Shown: piece by piece, positions 53,872 through 62,583 of the stretch
Layout: the number at the start of each line of letters is the position of its first letter
Position numbering within the stretch: the first letter of the stretch is position 1
Source of the DNA: Arthrobacter sp. SDTb3-6
GTDB taxonomy: Bacteria; Actinomycetota; Actinomycetes; Actinomycetales; Micrococcaceae
Assembly: GCF_013376095.1 (NCBI RefSeq)
Contig: NZ_JAAMFN010000010.1
Location: forward strand, 1 to 64,000
Reading direction: 5' to 3'
Length of the DNA stretch: 64,000 bases
Program-made: the position numbers and the translations under genes
The notes under the pieces: model-generated
Told to the model about the DNA's origin: nothing
The model's database searches: none
Seen by the model: only the letters and a program-made list of their open reading frames with translations

Positions 53872-55497
53872 ATGACATCCGAAATTCCCGCCGCTGATCC
53901 GGTCTCCATCCCCGTAGTCGACTTACCTGCCGCTGGTTCGGTCTCCATCCCCGTAGTCGACTTGTTCGCCGGGCCAGGCGGGCTGAACGAGGGATTTTCT
54001 AGCATCGGAGAAGACGAAGGAGCCCCCCTGTTTCAAACGGTCGCTTCGTTTGAGATGGAGGCTAATGCCGTCAAGACTCTAAAGCTTCGCTCGATCTACC
54101 GTCATCTCAAGCGTAACGGTGGGGTACCTCAGTCTTACTACGACTACATAACGGGCGTAATGGACTGGGACGAGTTCACAACTGAACCGAGAGTAGATGC
54201 GGCAGTTGAGGCAGCCGATGAGCACGTACACGAAATTGAATTGGGCCAAGCAACGCGCAATGACGTAGGGGATCGGATAAAGAAGGCACTGGCTGCTTCA
54301 CCGAAGAATGCCTCGGGGGACTGGGTTTTGATTGGGGGTCCACCATGTCAGGCGTACTCCCTAGCGGGACGATCACGCCGAACGAACGACATCAAATTTG
54401 CGTTTGATAAGAAGCATTTCCTTTATGAAGAGTACCTAGACATCCTCAGGCGATTCAAACCCACGGTATTTGTCATGGAGAATGTAAAAGGGTTACTTTC
54501 TTCAAAGAATCACGGTGTCAGTATGGTCGACCAGATACTAAACGATTTGCGTCGACCGAGTGATTCGGTTAGTTACGACGTCAGGTCACTTGTTGTTGAT
54601 CCAAAAAACGGCAAAATACTGCCTAAAGAGTACGTCATACGAGCTGAAGATTACGGCATTCCACAGAAGCGTCATCGAATAATTCTCCTTGGTGTTAGAA
54701 CAGACGTGGTAAAGCGAACTGACTACGCAGTCCTGAAGGAGACACCGAAGGTCACCGTGCGGGACGCCATAGCGGACCTCCCGATTCTGCGTTCACGGAT
54801 TTCACCGATGCGCTTTGACAGTGACGAGAACTGGGAAATACTCAGGCAGCGAGCGGTTGCCCGACGAGGCGCACTTGAGATTGACGAAGCTGACGATTCA
54901 CTGGTGCAGGATTTCACGGAGCCTGAAACAACCGTCGACGGTTCCGGGATTGAAGCTCTCATCGATGATTCCGGGTCCGATGACCCCAAAATAAGATACC
55001 AAAAATGGATCCACGACGATTACCTTGAGAAGTCTCTTCAGCACCAATCAAGAAGCCATATGGAATCGGATATTGAACGTTATGCGCATCTCGCGTGGAA
55101 GGCTGGCGAATTAGGAAAGAGCCCTAAGTTCTCCGATCTGCCCGCCGGCCTAGAGCCCAACCACAAGAACATTGGCCAGATAAACACGCCGTTTCTCGAT
55201 CGGTTTAGGGTTCAAATTTGGGACGAACCAGCGACGACTATAGTCTCCCATATTTCCAAGGATGGTCACTATTACATTCACCCAGATGAATCACAAATGA
55301 GGAGTCTCACCGTTCGCGAAGCGGCGCGGCTCCAGACTTTTCCAGACAACTACTTCTTTGAGGGAACGCGAACCATGCAATACCACCAAGTCGGGAATGC
55401 CGTACCGCCATTGCTGGCTCGCCTCATCGCAGAAAAAGTTGTGGAGACCCTTCGTTTGGATGGAAAGAGCGAAAAGCGGATAGCTAAAACTGGCTAA
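53872..55497 (+). CDS. DNA (cytosine-5)-methyltransferase
   Basis: A 541-residue C5 methyltransferase. Motif I is VVDLFAGPGGLNEGF (FAGPGG at 32-37), motif IV is GGPPCQAYS with catalytic Cys159, motif VI is VFVMENVKGLL and motif VIII is QKRHRIILLG. The C-terminal motifs IX-X are present (SLTVREAARLQTFPD; QVGNAVPPLLARLIAEKVV). The target recognition region is about residues 330-440. It faces the GHKL-Z1-DUF4420 operon across 120 bp and is probably its self-protection enzyme. The N-terminus has a 13-residue duplication (SIPVVDL twice) before motif I. Confidence 0.93.
   Translation: MTSEIPAADPVSIPVVDLPAAGSVSIPVVDLFAGPGGLNEGFSSIGEDEGAPLFQTVASFEMEANAVKTLKLRSIYRHLKRNGGVPQSYYDYITGVMDWDEFTTEPRVDAAVEAADEHVHEIELGQATRNDVGDRIKKALAASPKNASGDWVLIGGPPCQAYSLAGRSRRTNDIKFAFDKKHFLYEEYLDILRRFKPTVFVMENVKGLLSSKNHGVSMVDQILNDLRRPSDSVSYDVRSLVVDPKNGKILPKEYVIRAEDYGIPQKRHRIILLGVRTDVVKRTDYAVLKETPKVTVRDAIADLPILRSRISPMRFDSDENWEILRQRAVARRGALEIDEADDSLVQDFTEPETTVDGSGIEALIDDSGSDDPKIRYQKWIHDDYLEKSLQHQSRSHMESDIERYAHLAWKAGELGKSPKFSDLPAGLEPNHKNIGQINTPFLDRFRVQIWDEPATTIVSHISKDGHYYIHPDESQMRSLTVREAARLQTFPDNYFFEGTRTMQYHQVGNAVPPLLARLIAEKVVETLRLDGKSEKRIAKTG
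53900..53963 (+). repeat. 39-bp tandem duplication in the methyltransferase N-terminus
   Basis: CGGTCTCCATCCCCGTAGTC and the following GACTT occur at 53900-53924 and again at 53939-53963, 39 bp apart and without mismatch. The reading frame is kept, giving SIPVVDL twice. Confidence 0.9.
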
Positions 55498-55619
55498 AGC
55501 ACTTCGTTGGCCAAGCTTCTTCCGGAATAGGCGGGCTCAGCGGTAAACGGATTCCAGGATAATCCATCCGACCAACTGATCGCGATTGGCCCATTGCATA
55601 CTCACTCGATCGCCGGCTG

Positions 55620-56312
55620 CTAGTCGTCATATCCGGGAAGGCGGGCAATCGGATCCCCGTTGAAGGTCTTCCAGAGCTGGCGGCCATTAGACGTCGCCCC
55701 AGTGAGAATACAGGCCGCCTTTGAAGGTGAATCAAATAACATATGCTCTATAAGCACCAGCTTGTCCTCTGAATATGACAGGACCCCTTGATCGATCAAT
55801 TGCCGACGGGCCTTCTGATAATATTCTGGGAGGGAAGGGGCTTCTGAACTTGCGGCCACTGCACCCGCGATGACAAATACGCCACCTCCAACTGCGTATC
55901 CTTTTGCTTGCGAATCTCGTGATTCCAAATAGACCGCTGGATTGAGACTATATTCATAATAGTCTTCGTCTCCCGAAGCGTCCAAAGGGGCCCAATATAT
56001 TGCACTTGCAATGCCGTCGATAATAGTAGAGACAATCCAGAATCTCTCGTCAGTCACCACATCGCGTTCCTCAACGCGCCATTCGTGATCGCCTTGGGTC
56101 ATGATTAGTGACTGTGTGGCTGTTCGTTTTCTCGAAGATTCCAATCCAAGGACTTTGGCCGCCTTTGTGAGCCAGTCGTACTGTTCCACACTTATTCTTG
56201 ACTGCCATGTGCCAGGGCGATAGTGGGGCGACCCGGTGAATTGACAGAATCCATTTGACCAAATTGTCATCATAGACTGATCCACGCGAAGAAGTGTAAT
56301 TGAATCAATCAA
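55620..56312 (-). CDS. DUF4357-like C-terminal protein, last gene of the Z1 operon
   Basis: A 230-residue protein. Residues 185-225 (LFDSPSKAACILTGATSNGR then QLWKTFNG) match the DUF4357 pattern of a helical motif with SxNGxxxWK, found in restriction-linked proteins. The N-terminal two thirds (WLTKAAKVLGLESSRKRTAT; FWIVSTIIDGIASAIYWAPL) are unfamiliar. It overlaps the DUF4420 gene by 8 bp, so it is co-translated with the restriction-like genes. In related operons the usual last gene is an AIPR protein; this one is much shorter and different. Its role is unknown. Confidence 0.65.
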   Translation of the reverse strand: MIDSITLLRVDQSMMTIWSNGFCQFTGSPHYRPGTWQSRISVEQYDWLTKAAKVLGLESSRKRTATQSLIMTQGDHEWRVEERDVVTDERFWIVSTIIDGIASAIYWAPLDASGDEDYYEYSLNPAVYLESRDSQAKGYAVGGGVFVIAGAVAASSEAPSLPEYYQKARRQLIDQGVLSYSEDKLVLIEHMLFDSPSKAACILTGATSNGRQLWKTFNGDPIARLPGYDD

Positions 56313-57303
56313 CTCTGATCAGGTCCTTGACATAGATCTTTCCGCTTTCGACCGAAGACGCGACAAGATTATTCGTGCAGCCGGACATATCGAGAGCGTA
56401 GTTAACGGAGGTGACTGTATCTGGTATTCCATTAGAAAACGATTTGAGCGTAAGGGCAGGGAAAGTGTCATCAATTTTATATAGCTGTTCTGAGACTATT
56501 CTAAATGAAAATCCCGGTTGGTGATTGAAGTACGACACCCAACCAGCTTGAGCCAATTTCTGGAGGAATTGATCTTGACGGCTTGGATCATCTTGCAATA
56601 TATTCAATCCAGTGGTGACCAGTTTGCCCAATGAGTTCCCGGCGGCCTCATCTGCTGATATGACCAAACTAAACAGGTACAAGGAGCCGTTTTCTAGGGG
56701 CGTCAGTTGTTGGAGACTGGCAATTTGATGGACCGGCCCTTTGAGGGCTGTTGAACGTGAAGTCTTGACTTCGACAGATACCCCTTTCCCTGCGAAATCA
56801 TGCAAATTGCCTTCCGGTCCCAGCCAAGTATCTAAAGATTCAGAAATTCCGGCCCACCGGAGCAGGAACCATAGTTCGCCAATGAGGCCCAAAGCCCGGT
56901 CTTCGGTTAGTTCCGCTGTATCAGAGGTCCAAAGCCAACGCCAAGTTCGCAGTACGCGGAGCGTGAGTGCGACATGATCCTGGCTTCGCGTGTCGAGTTC
57001 TTCTTGGAGTGATTCGGCGAAGGCTAGAAAAGGTTCCCAATACCGTGAGTCACGACAAACAACCACGATCCACTTAGCAGCCGGTCCATGGGACATCTGA
57101 AGTTCCTCAATGGAGGCGGAAACGCCCTTGGTCTCGAATAGGACCGTGCCAATCGTCGTGGTCGTGTTGTCGCAGAGAACCACACAACGTCGGCCAGTGC
57201 TGTCAACGGCAAGCCACAGTCCGCTTCCGGTTTCCAATTCAAACCCCTGAATATTTTCCGGCGGGATATGCAGGTTATTCCAACGATCGAGAATGCTAGT
57301 CAT
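56305..57303 (-). CDS. DUF4420 PD-(D/E)XK nuclease
   Basis: A 332-residue protein. GPEGNLHDFAGKGVSVEVKT at about residues 165-185 gives the Asp and Glu-X-Lys of the PD-(D/E)XK fold, followed by STALKGPVHQIASLQQLTPL as in DUF4420 (restriction-type) proteins. It starts at ATG 57303, overlapping the Z1 gene by 8 bp; the open frame runs to 57345 but the start at 57303 has the normal N-terminus (MTSILDRWNNL). In the Z1-type systems this is the predicted DNA-cutting subunit. Confidence 0.85.
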   Translation of the reverse strand: MTSILDRWNNLHIPPENIQGFELETGSGLWLAVDSTGRRCVVLCDNTTTTIGTVLFETKGVSASIEELQMSHGPAAKWIVVVCRDSRYWEPFLAFAESLQEELDTRSQDHVALTLRVLRTWRWLWTSDTAELTEDRALGLIGELWFLLRWAGISESLDTWLGPEGNLHDFAGKGVSVEVKTSRSTALKGPVHQIASLQQLTPLENGSLYLFSLVISADEAAGNSLGKLVTTGLNILQDDPSRQDQFLQKLAQAGWVSYFNHQPGFSFRIVSEQLYKIDDTFPALTLKSFSNGIPDTVTSVNYALDMSGCTNNLVASSVESGKIYVKDLIRVD

Positions 57304-60046
57304 TAGAGGCAACCTCCGCATCGGAAATTGGACGTTTTCGGCCACGAACGTAAGGGACTGACGTTATGGTTTGAGAAGGCGGTAGAGAAATGCCAACGCC
57401 TATAACAGCCGGTTTTCCATCCGGTTCATCAAACAGATCGTGGCGGTTCTTAGTCGTAGCTGTGGAGTAGGGGCTGATTGGATAAATAAGTAGCAGTCCT
57501 TCACTGACATCTCTTACGGATCTCAGGGCCAGGCCAGGAGTGATCCCGCTGCGTTCGGCTGGATCCAACGATTGGTCCTTTTTGTATGCGAGTTCGGCAG
57601 CAGCAATCTGCTCACCGCTCAGGCCGATGGATTCATCCCCGGCACGGAAGTCTTCGCCCGTCGAGGGATTCATTAGAACGCCGATGCTCAAGTCATCTAA
57701 CTTCAGACGGCTACGCGTCATTGCGGTAATTGGGCCTAGAAAGTCGTTGCCAAAGTCGATTTCGTACTTGGTTGCATCATATTTGCCATGAACTATCGCG
57801 ATGGTCCAATTGATCAATTCTGCATGATTTATGGCCATTCTTTGAATATAGTCGGCAATGGTTTGTGCGTCGAATGACGAAGCGTCTTGTGCAGAATTTA
57901 GATTTTGGAGATATCCCACGACCGTTTCCCAAGGGATTCCTTGCCAAACGGGTTGTTGACTGGTTCCGTGTCTGTAATGCGGCTCCGAAAGCGACTGGAC
58001 CAAGATGCTTGTGTTATCCACATTCTGCTTTAGCCATGAATCATCTTCAAGTAGGAAGCGAACAGTCTGAAGCTGACGACCCGAGTATGTCTGTTCAACT
58101 AGTTCAGCACTGCCCATACGGTTTTTTGCCGTTGCCAACATGGCGGGATGGGTTCGAACTTTGGGAGCTACTTCTCTGGGAGTCAAATTGTTTTGTTCAT
58201 ACATTTTTATTTCGTCCCGAAGCTCTTCCTCTACAAGGGACAAATGCCGAAATTTGAAAACCAGTTCTTTGGTGGTCCAGAGCCTCGTGAGGTCAGCATA
58301 TTTACTTCTATATCCGAACCAACGGCCCATTTGGAGCAAGGTGTCGTAATTATTAGCATCGCGACAGAAGTATGATATCGTAAGGTCCTCAATAGTCAGG
58401 CCACGGCTTAAGCGGTTGCCGCCCAAAAGGAGTACTTTTAGATTCGCATCTTTTTCGTAGTCCAAGATATCTTTGCTCGTACTGTTGAGTGCAATGAGTT
58501 CGAATGAACTTGAGTGCTCGAAGAATTTATCGATCCAAGGTTCAATTTGATCAAATGTACGAATATTAGCTATGTCATAGCTCGATACTACTGGTAGATA
58601 GTCATTGTTCCATCTGTCATTAAGTACTTCCCGAAGTGCCGAACGATCATAGAGCCATTCTTGCCGGATTTTTTTGACATGAGCGGTGAGTGCTTCAAAG
58701 AGGCTGTTCTGGAGCTGGGTCTTGTGTGATGTGTGGACCAGCATGCTGCTCATTCCACCATTCAAACGTTCGGATTTGGCCGCGGATGACAATATCCAAT
58801 CTAGGAACGCTTGATGAAGTGTCGGCGTTACTACGGGCATCCAATCAGCTTCGTCTTTTTTCTTGGGAGCCAGGAGTGGTATTTCGTTGGTTGGTATATG
58901 GCGAATGACATCTAGGCCCGGAATTGGATCGTCTTGACCGTCAACAGCCAACCTGCCGAAAATCTTTTCTGCGCCCACATATGCACCTGGGCGTGGCAAG
59001 CTAATAATGAAGTTTCCGGGATAAAGATCTTGACCATGAATTTCGCTAGATGCTTCTGGGTCAATAAATATGTTTGCGAATGGTGTGGCAGTGTAGGCTA
59101 CATATGTCACACGCCTAAATTTTCCAACTAGTTGTCTGATTAACCCATTAATTGTGGAAGGATCTAGTTCCTTCTCCGCAGAGAAGTCTCCCTGGTCGGC
59201 GTTGTTAAGGTCGGAGTAATCTTGACTGTCGTAGTTCGTATCGATGGACGCTTGGTCTGACTCGTCATCGATTATGAGCACCGGAAGATCTGTTAGATCG
59301 CTTTCGAGCCATTCATTCACGCGATTCAAAACTGTTGCGTTCTTCTTCACGACCATCAGCCCAGGCATTCCTCGGCGCAATGGGGTGGCATCTGTTCCAG
59401 GCTTGAAGTCTCCGGTAGGAGTGGACTGGGTAATGTTCCACATTGCGTGTTGCCTGGGCGCTTTGCCAACCCCTTTAGGGTCGTCGACCAATCCAAGCTC
59501 TAGGTCTAGGCGCCGTTGGGTTTGGTATCGCAGGGAGTTGTGGATTCCCGATAGTACGATGACCAGTTTGTATCCACGGTCAACTGCCTTCGCAATGAGA
59601 GCTGTAAAGTTAGCTGTTTTCCCGGATTGCACATACCCCAGAACAAGTCCTGCGACACGAAATTCTTCCTTGGCGTAGGGAGCGCCGTCCTTGGGGTCTT
59701 CTATGTAGGACAGGATCTTGGTGGACCAATGGTCGAGGTCGTCAATGGCCTCTGGCGTCCAGTGTTTGCGCGTACTGAGATACCTGTTTAGAGTGCTCCA
59801 AAGATACCCATTGCTGGGTTCGTAATCTTTGATCCACGGGAGAGGGCCGCCTGGAACGACGACTGCGCCTGGTTTCGCGAATGTGGTCACCTTCTGTTCT
59901 GCATCAAAATATGCCTGGATCCCGTCCTTTGATTCGGGATGAAGCAAGTCGATGCAATAGTCAATGGATTTTCCACTTGTCGTCGAATAGGCGCGAACGA
60001 CGAAAGCTTTCTCACGGAATTGTTCGGAATTACCAACCAAGCTCAT
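57296..60046 (-). CDS. Z1-domain superfamily II helicase-like protein
   Basis: A 916-residue motor protein. Walker A is GYVQSGKTANF near residue 140, Walker B is LIIDDESDQAS near 260 and motif III-like VTYVAYTATPFANIFIDP follows. The Z1 region has LLGGNRLSRGLTIEDLTISY near 547, then QMGRWFGYR. This is the helicase of the GHKL-Z1-DUF4420-methyltransferase systems described by Iyer, Abhiman and Aravind in connection with MutL/MORC ATPases. It overlaps the GHKL gene by 17 bp and the nuclease gene by 8 bp, which implies one complex. Confidence 0.9.
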   Translation of the reverse strand: MSLVGNSEQFREKAFVVRAYSTTSGKSIDYCIDLLHPESKDGIQAYFDAEQKVTTFAKPGAVVVPGGPLPWIKDYEPSNGYLWSTLNRYLSTRKHWTPEAIDDLDHWSTKILSYIEDPKDGAPYAKEEFRVAGLVLGYVQSGKTANFTALIAKAVDRGYKLVIVLSGIHNSLRYQTQRRLDLELGLVDDPKGVGKAPRQHAMWNITQSTPTGDFKPGTDATPLRRGMPGLMVVKKNATVLNRVNEWLESDLTDLPVLIIDDESDQASIDTNYDSQDYSDLNNADQGDFSAEKELDPSTINGLIRQLVGKFRRVTYVAYTATPFANIFIDPEASSEIHGQDLYPGNFIISLPRPGAYVGAEKIFGRLAVDGQDDPIPGLDVIRHIPTNEIPLLAPKKKDEADWMPVVTPTLHQAFLDWILSSAAKSERLNGGMSSMLVHTSHKTQLQNSLFEALTAHVKKIRQEWLYDRSALREVLNDRWNNDYLPVVSSYDIANIRTFDQIEPWIDKFFEHSSSFELIALNSTSKDILDYEKDANLKVLLLGGNRLSRGLTIEDLTISYFCRDANNYDTLLQMGRWFGYRSKYADLTRLWTTKELVFKFRHLSLVEEELRDEIKMYEQNNLTPREVAPKVRTHPAMLATAKNRMGSAELVEQTYSGRQLQTVRFLLEDDSWLKQNVDNTSILVQSLSEPHYRHGTSQQPVWQGIPWETVVGYLQNLNSAQDASSFDAQTIADYIQRMAINHAELINWTIAIVHGKYDATKYEIDFGNDFLGPITAMTRSRLKLDDLSIGVLMNPSTGEDFRAGDESIGLSGEQIAAAELAYKKDQSLDPAERSGITPGLALRSVRDVSEGLLLIYPISPYSTATTKNRHDLFDEPDGKPAVIGVGISLPPSQTITSVPYVRGRKRPISDAEVASND

Positions 60047-61463
60047 GTGCGACTCCTGGGTTGTCGAGGATCAGAGCCTCAATGGTCCGACGCAGAGCAT
60101 CTGACTCGTTGATGCTGTCGGCAGCCTTCTCCAAGGCTTTTCTCCTGTTTTGAAGAAGGCGCTGGGGTGGTTGCACCGGTGCTGGAGGCCAAGCCACCGC
60201 TCCCGTTGATGTATTTCCAGACGGCATGGAATCCTGCTGACTAGGCATGACGTTTGACTTGGGTTGTGTGGGTGCAGGAACATCAAGTTTTTCACGTCGA
60301 GCGTCTTGCTCTGTTTGGATATCAGGAGTAATACTTGCCGCCTTTTTAGCGGCAGCTTGTCCATAGGAGTATTTGGCTTGGCCCCGTAGGGCGGCGATCT
60401 TGGGCTTTAGTAGATCCCGAAGCATGCTTGGTAGCGTGACTGTCATTTTAGATATGTTGATCCCAAAGGCGGCATCCAGCTGAGGGAAGAATTCGAGGGC
60501 AACACGGGCCTGTTTTGTATGTTCGTCAGCAGCTCCGAGACGGGACCAACCACCGGATTGGATCAGTCTGTCAGAGCGGTAGATGTAGAAACCTTGCTGT
60601 TGGTTCCACTTCGAGGGACCAGAGAGCCTGTCGAATTCCTGGGGGGAAGAAAATTCGTCCTTTCTGGGAAGGATCCAAGCGACTGCCCTGACGCTCCCTG
60701 CCACACCGTGACCCGTTATTTCGAACTGGTCATCGCTGAATTGCTTAGTGGCGGCCTCGCCGGGAGCAAAGGGGTTCCACGGCTGGATGGTGCGTCCATT
60801 GATTTTGAGGCTAATTGTATGCCCCAAGCGGCTTGTTGCCGTTCCCTCCAGAAATTTGTGGAACACCATGCCTAAGTGTTGTTCGAGGTCTTCGGCGTGA
60901 TCGAAGAATCGGCCCTTCGCACGCTCGGTGTCCTGAAAATGATCGCCAAGAATTCGGTCGAGTTTGTACCAAACGACCGATGTACCAGTCTCACCACTGA
61001 GGGGTTCGGTCGCTTCATCCGGAAGCTCGGCCTCAGGAACTGACTCGATTACCCATTCATTGCGTCGGGCGATGAGCTCCTGGTCGAACCGACGAGCGTA
61101 GACTTGACCGTTTCCTTCCAAGGCGCGAGAAGAGACCAAGAATTCGGTGCATTGTGACAAGCTGGCGGTCTTGAGGCCGAACCCGAACTTCCCGAGGTCG
61201 TCGCTCTTGTAGTCTCGTTCGGAACCGAAACGTAGAGCCTCTGTGATCCGGTGGGGAGTCATGCCGTCTCCGTCGTCTGCGATGCGGATGAATGAATCTG
61301 CCCCGGCCCAGGCCATGGTTATTGACACTTCATTTGCATTGGCTGCAATGCTGTTGTCTACAAGGTCCGCGATGGCGCCCCGGAACGAATAGCCAACGTC
61401 TCTGAGACTGCTTATCATGCGTGCCGCAGAAGGCAAAACCTCGATTGACTCTCGTGTCTCCAA
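60030..61463 (-). CDS. GHKL ATPase, MORC/MutL-like
   Basis: A 477-residue protein with a Bergerat fold: N-box DLVDNSIAANA (Asn37), G1 DDGDGM (63-68) and G2 GKFGFGLKTA (91-100). Residues 220-370 resemble the S5-like transducer domain (AVAWILPRKDEFSSPQEFDR; LEFFPQLDAAFGINISKMTV). The C-terminal 100 residues are low-complexity and helical. ATP-driven clamp closure on DNA is the expected action, by analogy with MutL and MORC. It is the first gene of the four-gene overlapping operon. Confidence 0.9.
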   Translation of the reverse strand: METRESIEVLPSAARMISSLRDVGYSFRGAIADLVDNSIAANANEVSITMAWAGADSFIRIADDGDGMTPHRITEALRFGSERDYKSDDLGKFGFGLKTASLSQCTEFLVSSRALEGNGQVYARRFDQELIARRNEWVIESVPEAELPDEATEPLSGETGTSVVWYKLDRILGDHFQDTERAKGRFFDHAEDLEQHLGMVFHKFLEGTATSRLGHTISLKINGRTIQPWNPFAPGEAATKQFSDDQFEITGHGVAGSVRAVAWILPRKDEFSSPQEFDRLSGPSKWNQQQGFYIYRSDRLIQSGGWSRLGAADEHTKQARVALEFFPQLDAAFGINISKMTVTLPSMLRDLLKPKIAALRGQAKYSYGQAAAKKAASITPDIQTEQDARREKLDVPAPTQPKSNVMPSQQDSMPSGNTSTGAVAWPPAPVQPPQRLLQNRRKALEKAADSINESDALRRTIEALILDNPGVAHELGW

Positions 61464-62164
61464 CTAAAACTTCCCCTTGTTTGCCGTGTCCAACAGTTGG
61501 TATCAAGCCCAAAATTGAGCCCGGGTGCGACGATTACACCCATAGCAGCCCGACTGGTCCTCTTTGAAGTCTAGCTAAGGTGTGCCCTGGTGTCGGTCTC
61601 CTCTGTGCTGAGCGCAATGGCAGACGGGAATGTGACCACCGCGATGCCCTCGAAAGGAGCGCCTCGCTGATTGGTGTGATGACTGGTGGCGGGAGGTATG
61701 ACTGTGGAGAGTGTTTGAGATCCACTGTCCTGGGTATCTCACGTTGGTGTGTCCACAGCCGCGACGTTTACAGAGGAGCAACATTGGGCAGGCAGGCAGG
61801 CAGGCAGACCGGACGGTTCGGTTCGGTTCTTCCATCACGTAATTGACGCCATTCGTGTGATGTGGTCAACGGTTATCAGCGGGTGAGCACCGGTGCCCAG
61901 CCATGGGAACTGGTCCGATCTGCACCCGATTTTGCCGACAATACGAGAACTCTCCGGTGTAGTCAGTCGATGATTCAACTCAACAGCGACTGGAGAATCA
62001 GGCATCACTCGATTGCAGCCGTCGTCGACGACTTGGATTGATGAGCGAACGCTGTTTACGATCGGGAAATCAGGGCGCCAGGAGTGCGAGCACTACTTTG
62101 CTGCGACGGACATTATTTGAATCAAGTGTGCCCGCACTGATTGTGCGGTTGGGCTTCACGCACT
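61464..62164. other. gene-free right part of the D-E segment
   Basis: 701 bp without a credible gene. It contains the promoter region of the GHKL-Z1 operon near its left end and a GGCA microsatellite at about 61787-61807. No terminator or RNA is seen. Confidence 0.5.
61787..61807 (+). repeat. GGCA microsatellite
   Basis: About five uninterrupted GGCA units. Tetranucleotide runs can change length by slippage. It is outside any recognised gene, so a coding effect is not expected. Confidence 0.7.
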
Positions 62165-62362
62165 GAAAAACGGGAGCAGAAATTGAGCCTATTTCGACTC
62201 CAGCGAAGGCCAAAAACGTGACCAAGTTTTCGTTCAAAAACGTGAGTAAAACGTGACTTGGGCCGTTTTTGGCCTTAAACGCCTCTGACCTGCGGAACAT
62301 AACCGCAGGTCAGAGGCGCTTTTTGGTGCCCCGGGCGGGAATTGAACCCACGACCAAGAGAT
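62165..62362 (+). repeat. attachment-like site E at the tRNA gene
   Basis: The left arm has GAAAAACGGGA (about 62164), CAAAAACGTGA (about 62211-62221), TCAAAAACGTGA (about 62234-62245) and AAAACGTGA (about 62248-62256). The core begins at 62304 with CCGCAGGTCAGAGG and passes directly into the 3' part of the real tRNA-Arg gene. The right-arm repeats of sites A-D are absent. This is the pattern expected where an integrated element ends at its tRNA target. Confidence 0.75.
62281..62325. terminator. 16-bp hairpin between the element end and tRNA-Arg
   Basis: CGCCTCTGACCTGCGG (62281-62296), loop AACATAA, then CCGCAGGTCAGAGGCG (62304-62319), a perfect 16-bp stem. TTTTT follows on the plus strand, so it ends plus-strand transcription running towards the tRNA. 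On the minus strand it lies 3' of the tRNA. Its right half is the conserved core of the att-like sites. Confidence 0.8.
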
Positions 62363-62400
62363 TAGAAGGCTCCTGCTCTATCCGCTGAGCTACCGAGGCG
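62325..62400 (-). tRNA. tRNA-Arg (TCT)
   Basis: A complete tRNA on the minus strand: acceptor GCCTCGG pairs with CCGGGGC, D-arm GCTC...GAGC, anticodon loop CTTCTAA with anticodon TCT at 62365-62367, T-arm GTGGG-TTCAATT-CCCGC, discriminator A and encoded CCA (62325-62327). The anticodon stem has a mismatch at its last pair (C/T). It decodes AGA. It is the probable integration target of the elements to its left. Confidence 0.93.
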
Positions 62401-62493
62401 TGGCCGCCACAAGCGGCCCCCACTAAATTATCAGGTTTGCGGGCGTATCTCTCCCTCCACAGGCCCACGCCGCCTTGTAGTTGTCCACAAATC

Positions 62494-62534
62494 AGCCAAG
62501 CCCCCTTTTGGAGCCCGTGGCGGGGGAGTTGGCT
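62494..62534 (+). promoter_or_regulatory. leader hairpin before ssb
   Basis: AGCCAA-G-CCCCC pairs with GGGGG-AG-TTGGCT around a 16-base loop, 50 bp ahead of the SSB start. It may affect translation or be incidental. Confidence 0.35.
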
Positions 62535-62583
62535 TGATCCAAGCGAACAACGCCCAAGCAAGGCATAACCGAAAGGAAATCTC

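Larger units (their letters stand above)
25820..62362. mobile_element. putative integrative conjugative element between sites D and E
   Basis: This 36.5-kb segment runs from the tRNA 3' fragment of site D to the tRNA-Arg at site E. It encodes the only integrase and excisionase in the window, a complete-looking minimal type IV transfer set, a MobF relaxase with an oriT candidate, SSB, and defence cargo (NACHT protein, Z1-type restriction-like system, one unknown gene). The boundaries are inferred from the repeated cores. The integrase is 4.8 kb inside the left boundary with the NACHT gene outside it, so a smaller ICE with a separate NACHT passenger is an alternative. Confidence 0.65.

Noticed and set aside
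2641-62260. CRISPR array from the recurring AAAACGTGA motif
   Set aside because: The motifs are short, come in small groups thousands of bases apart and lack regular spacers; no cas genes are present.
62281-62325. Riboswitch-like RNA upstream of ssb
   Set aside because: It is a simple perfect hairpin with a T-run next to a tRNA 3' end, so terminator and att core explain it.
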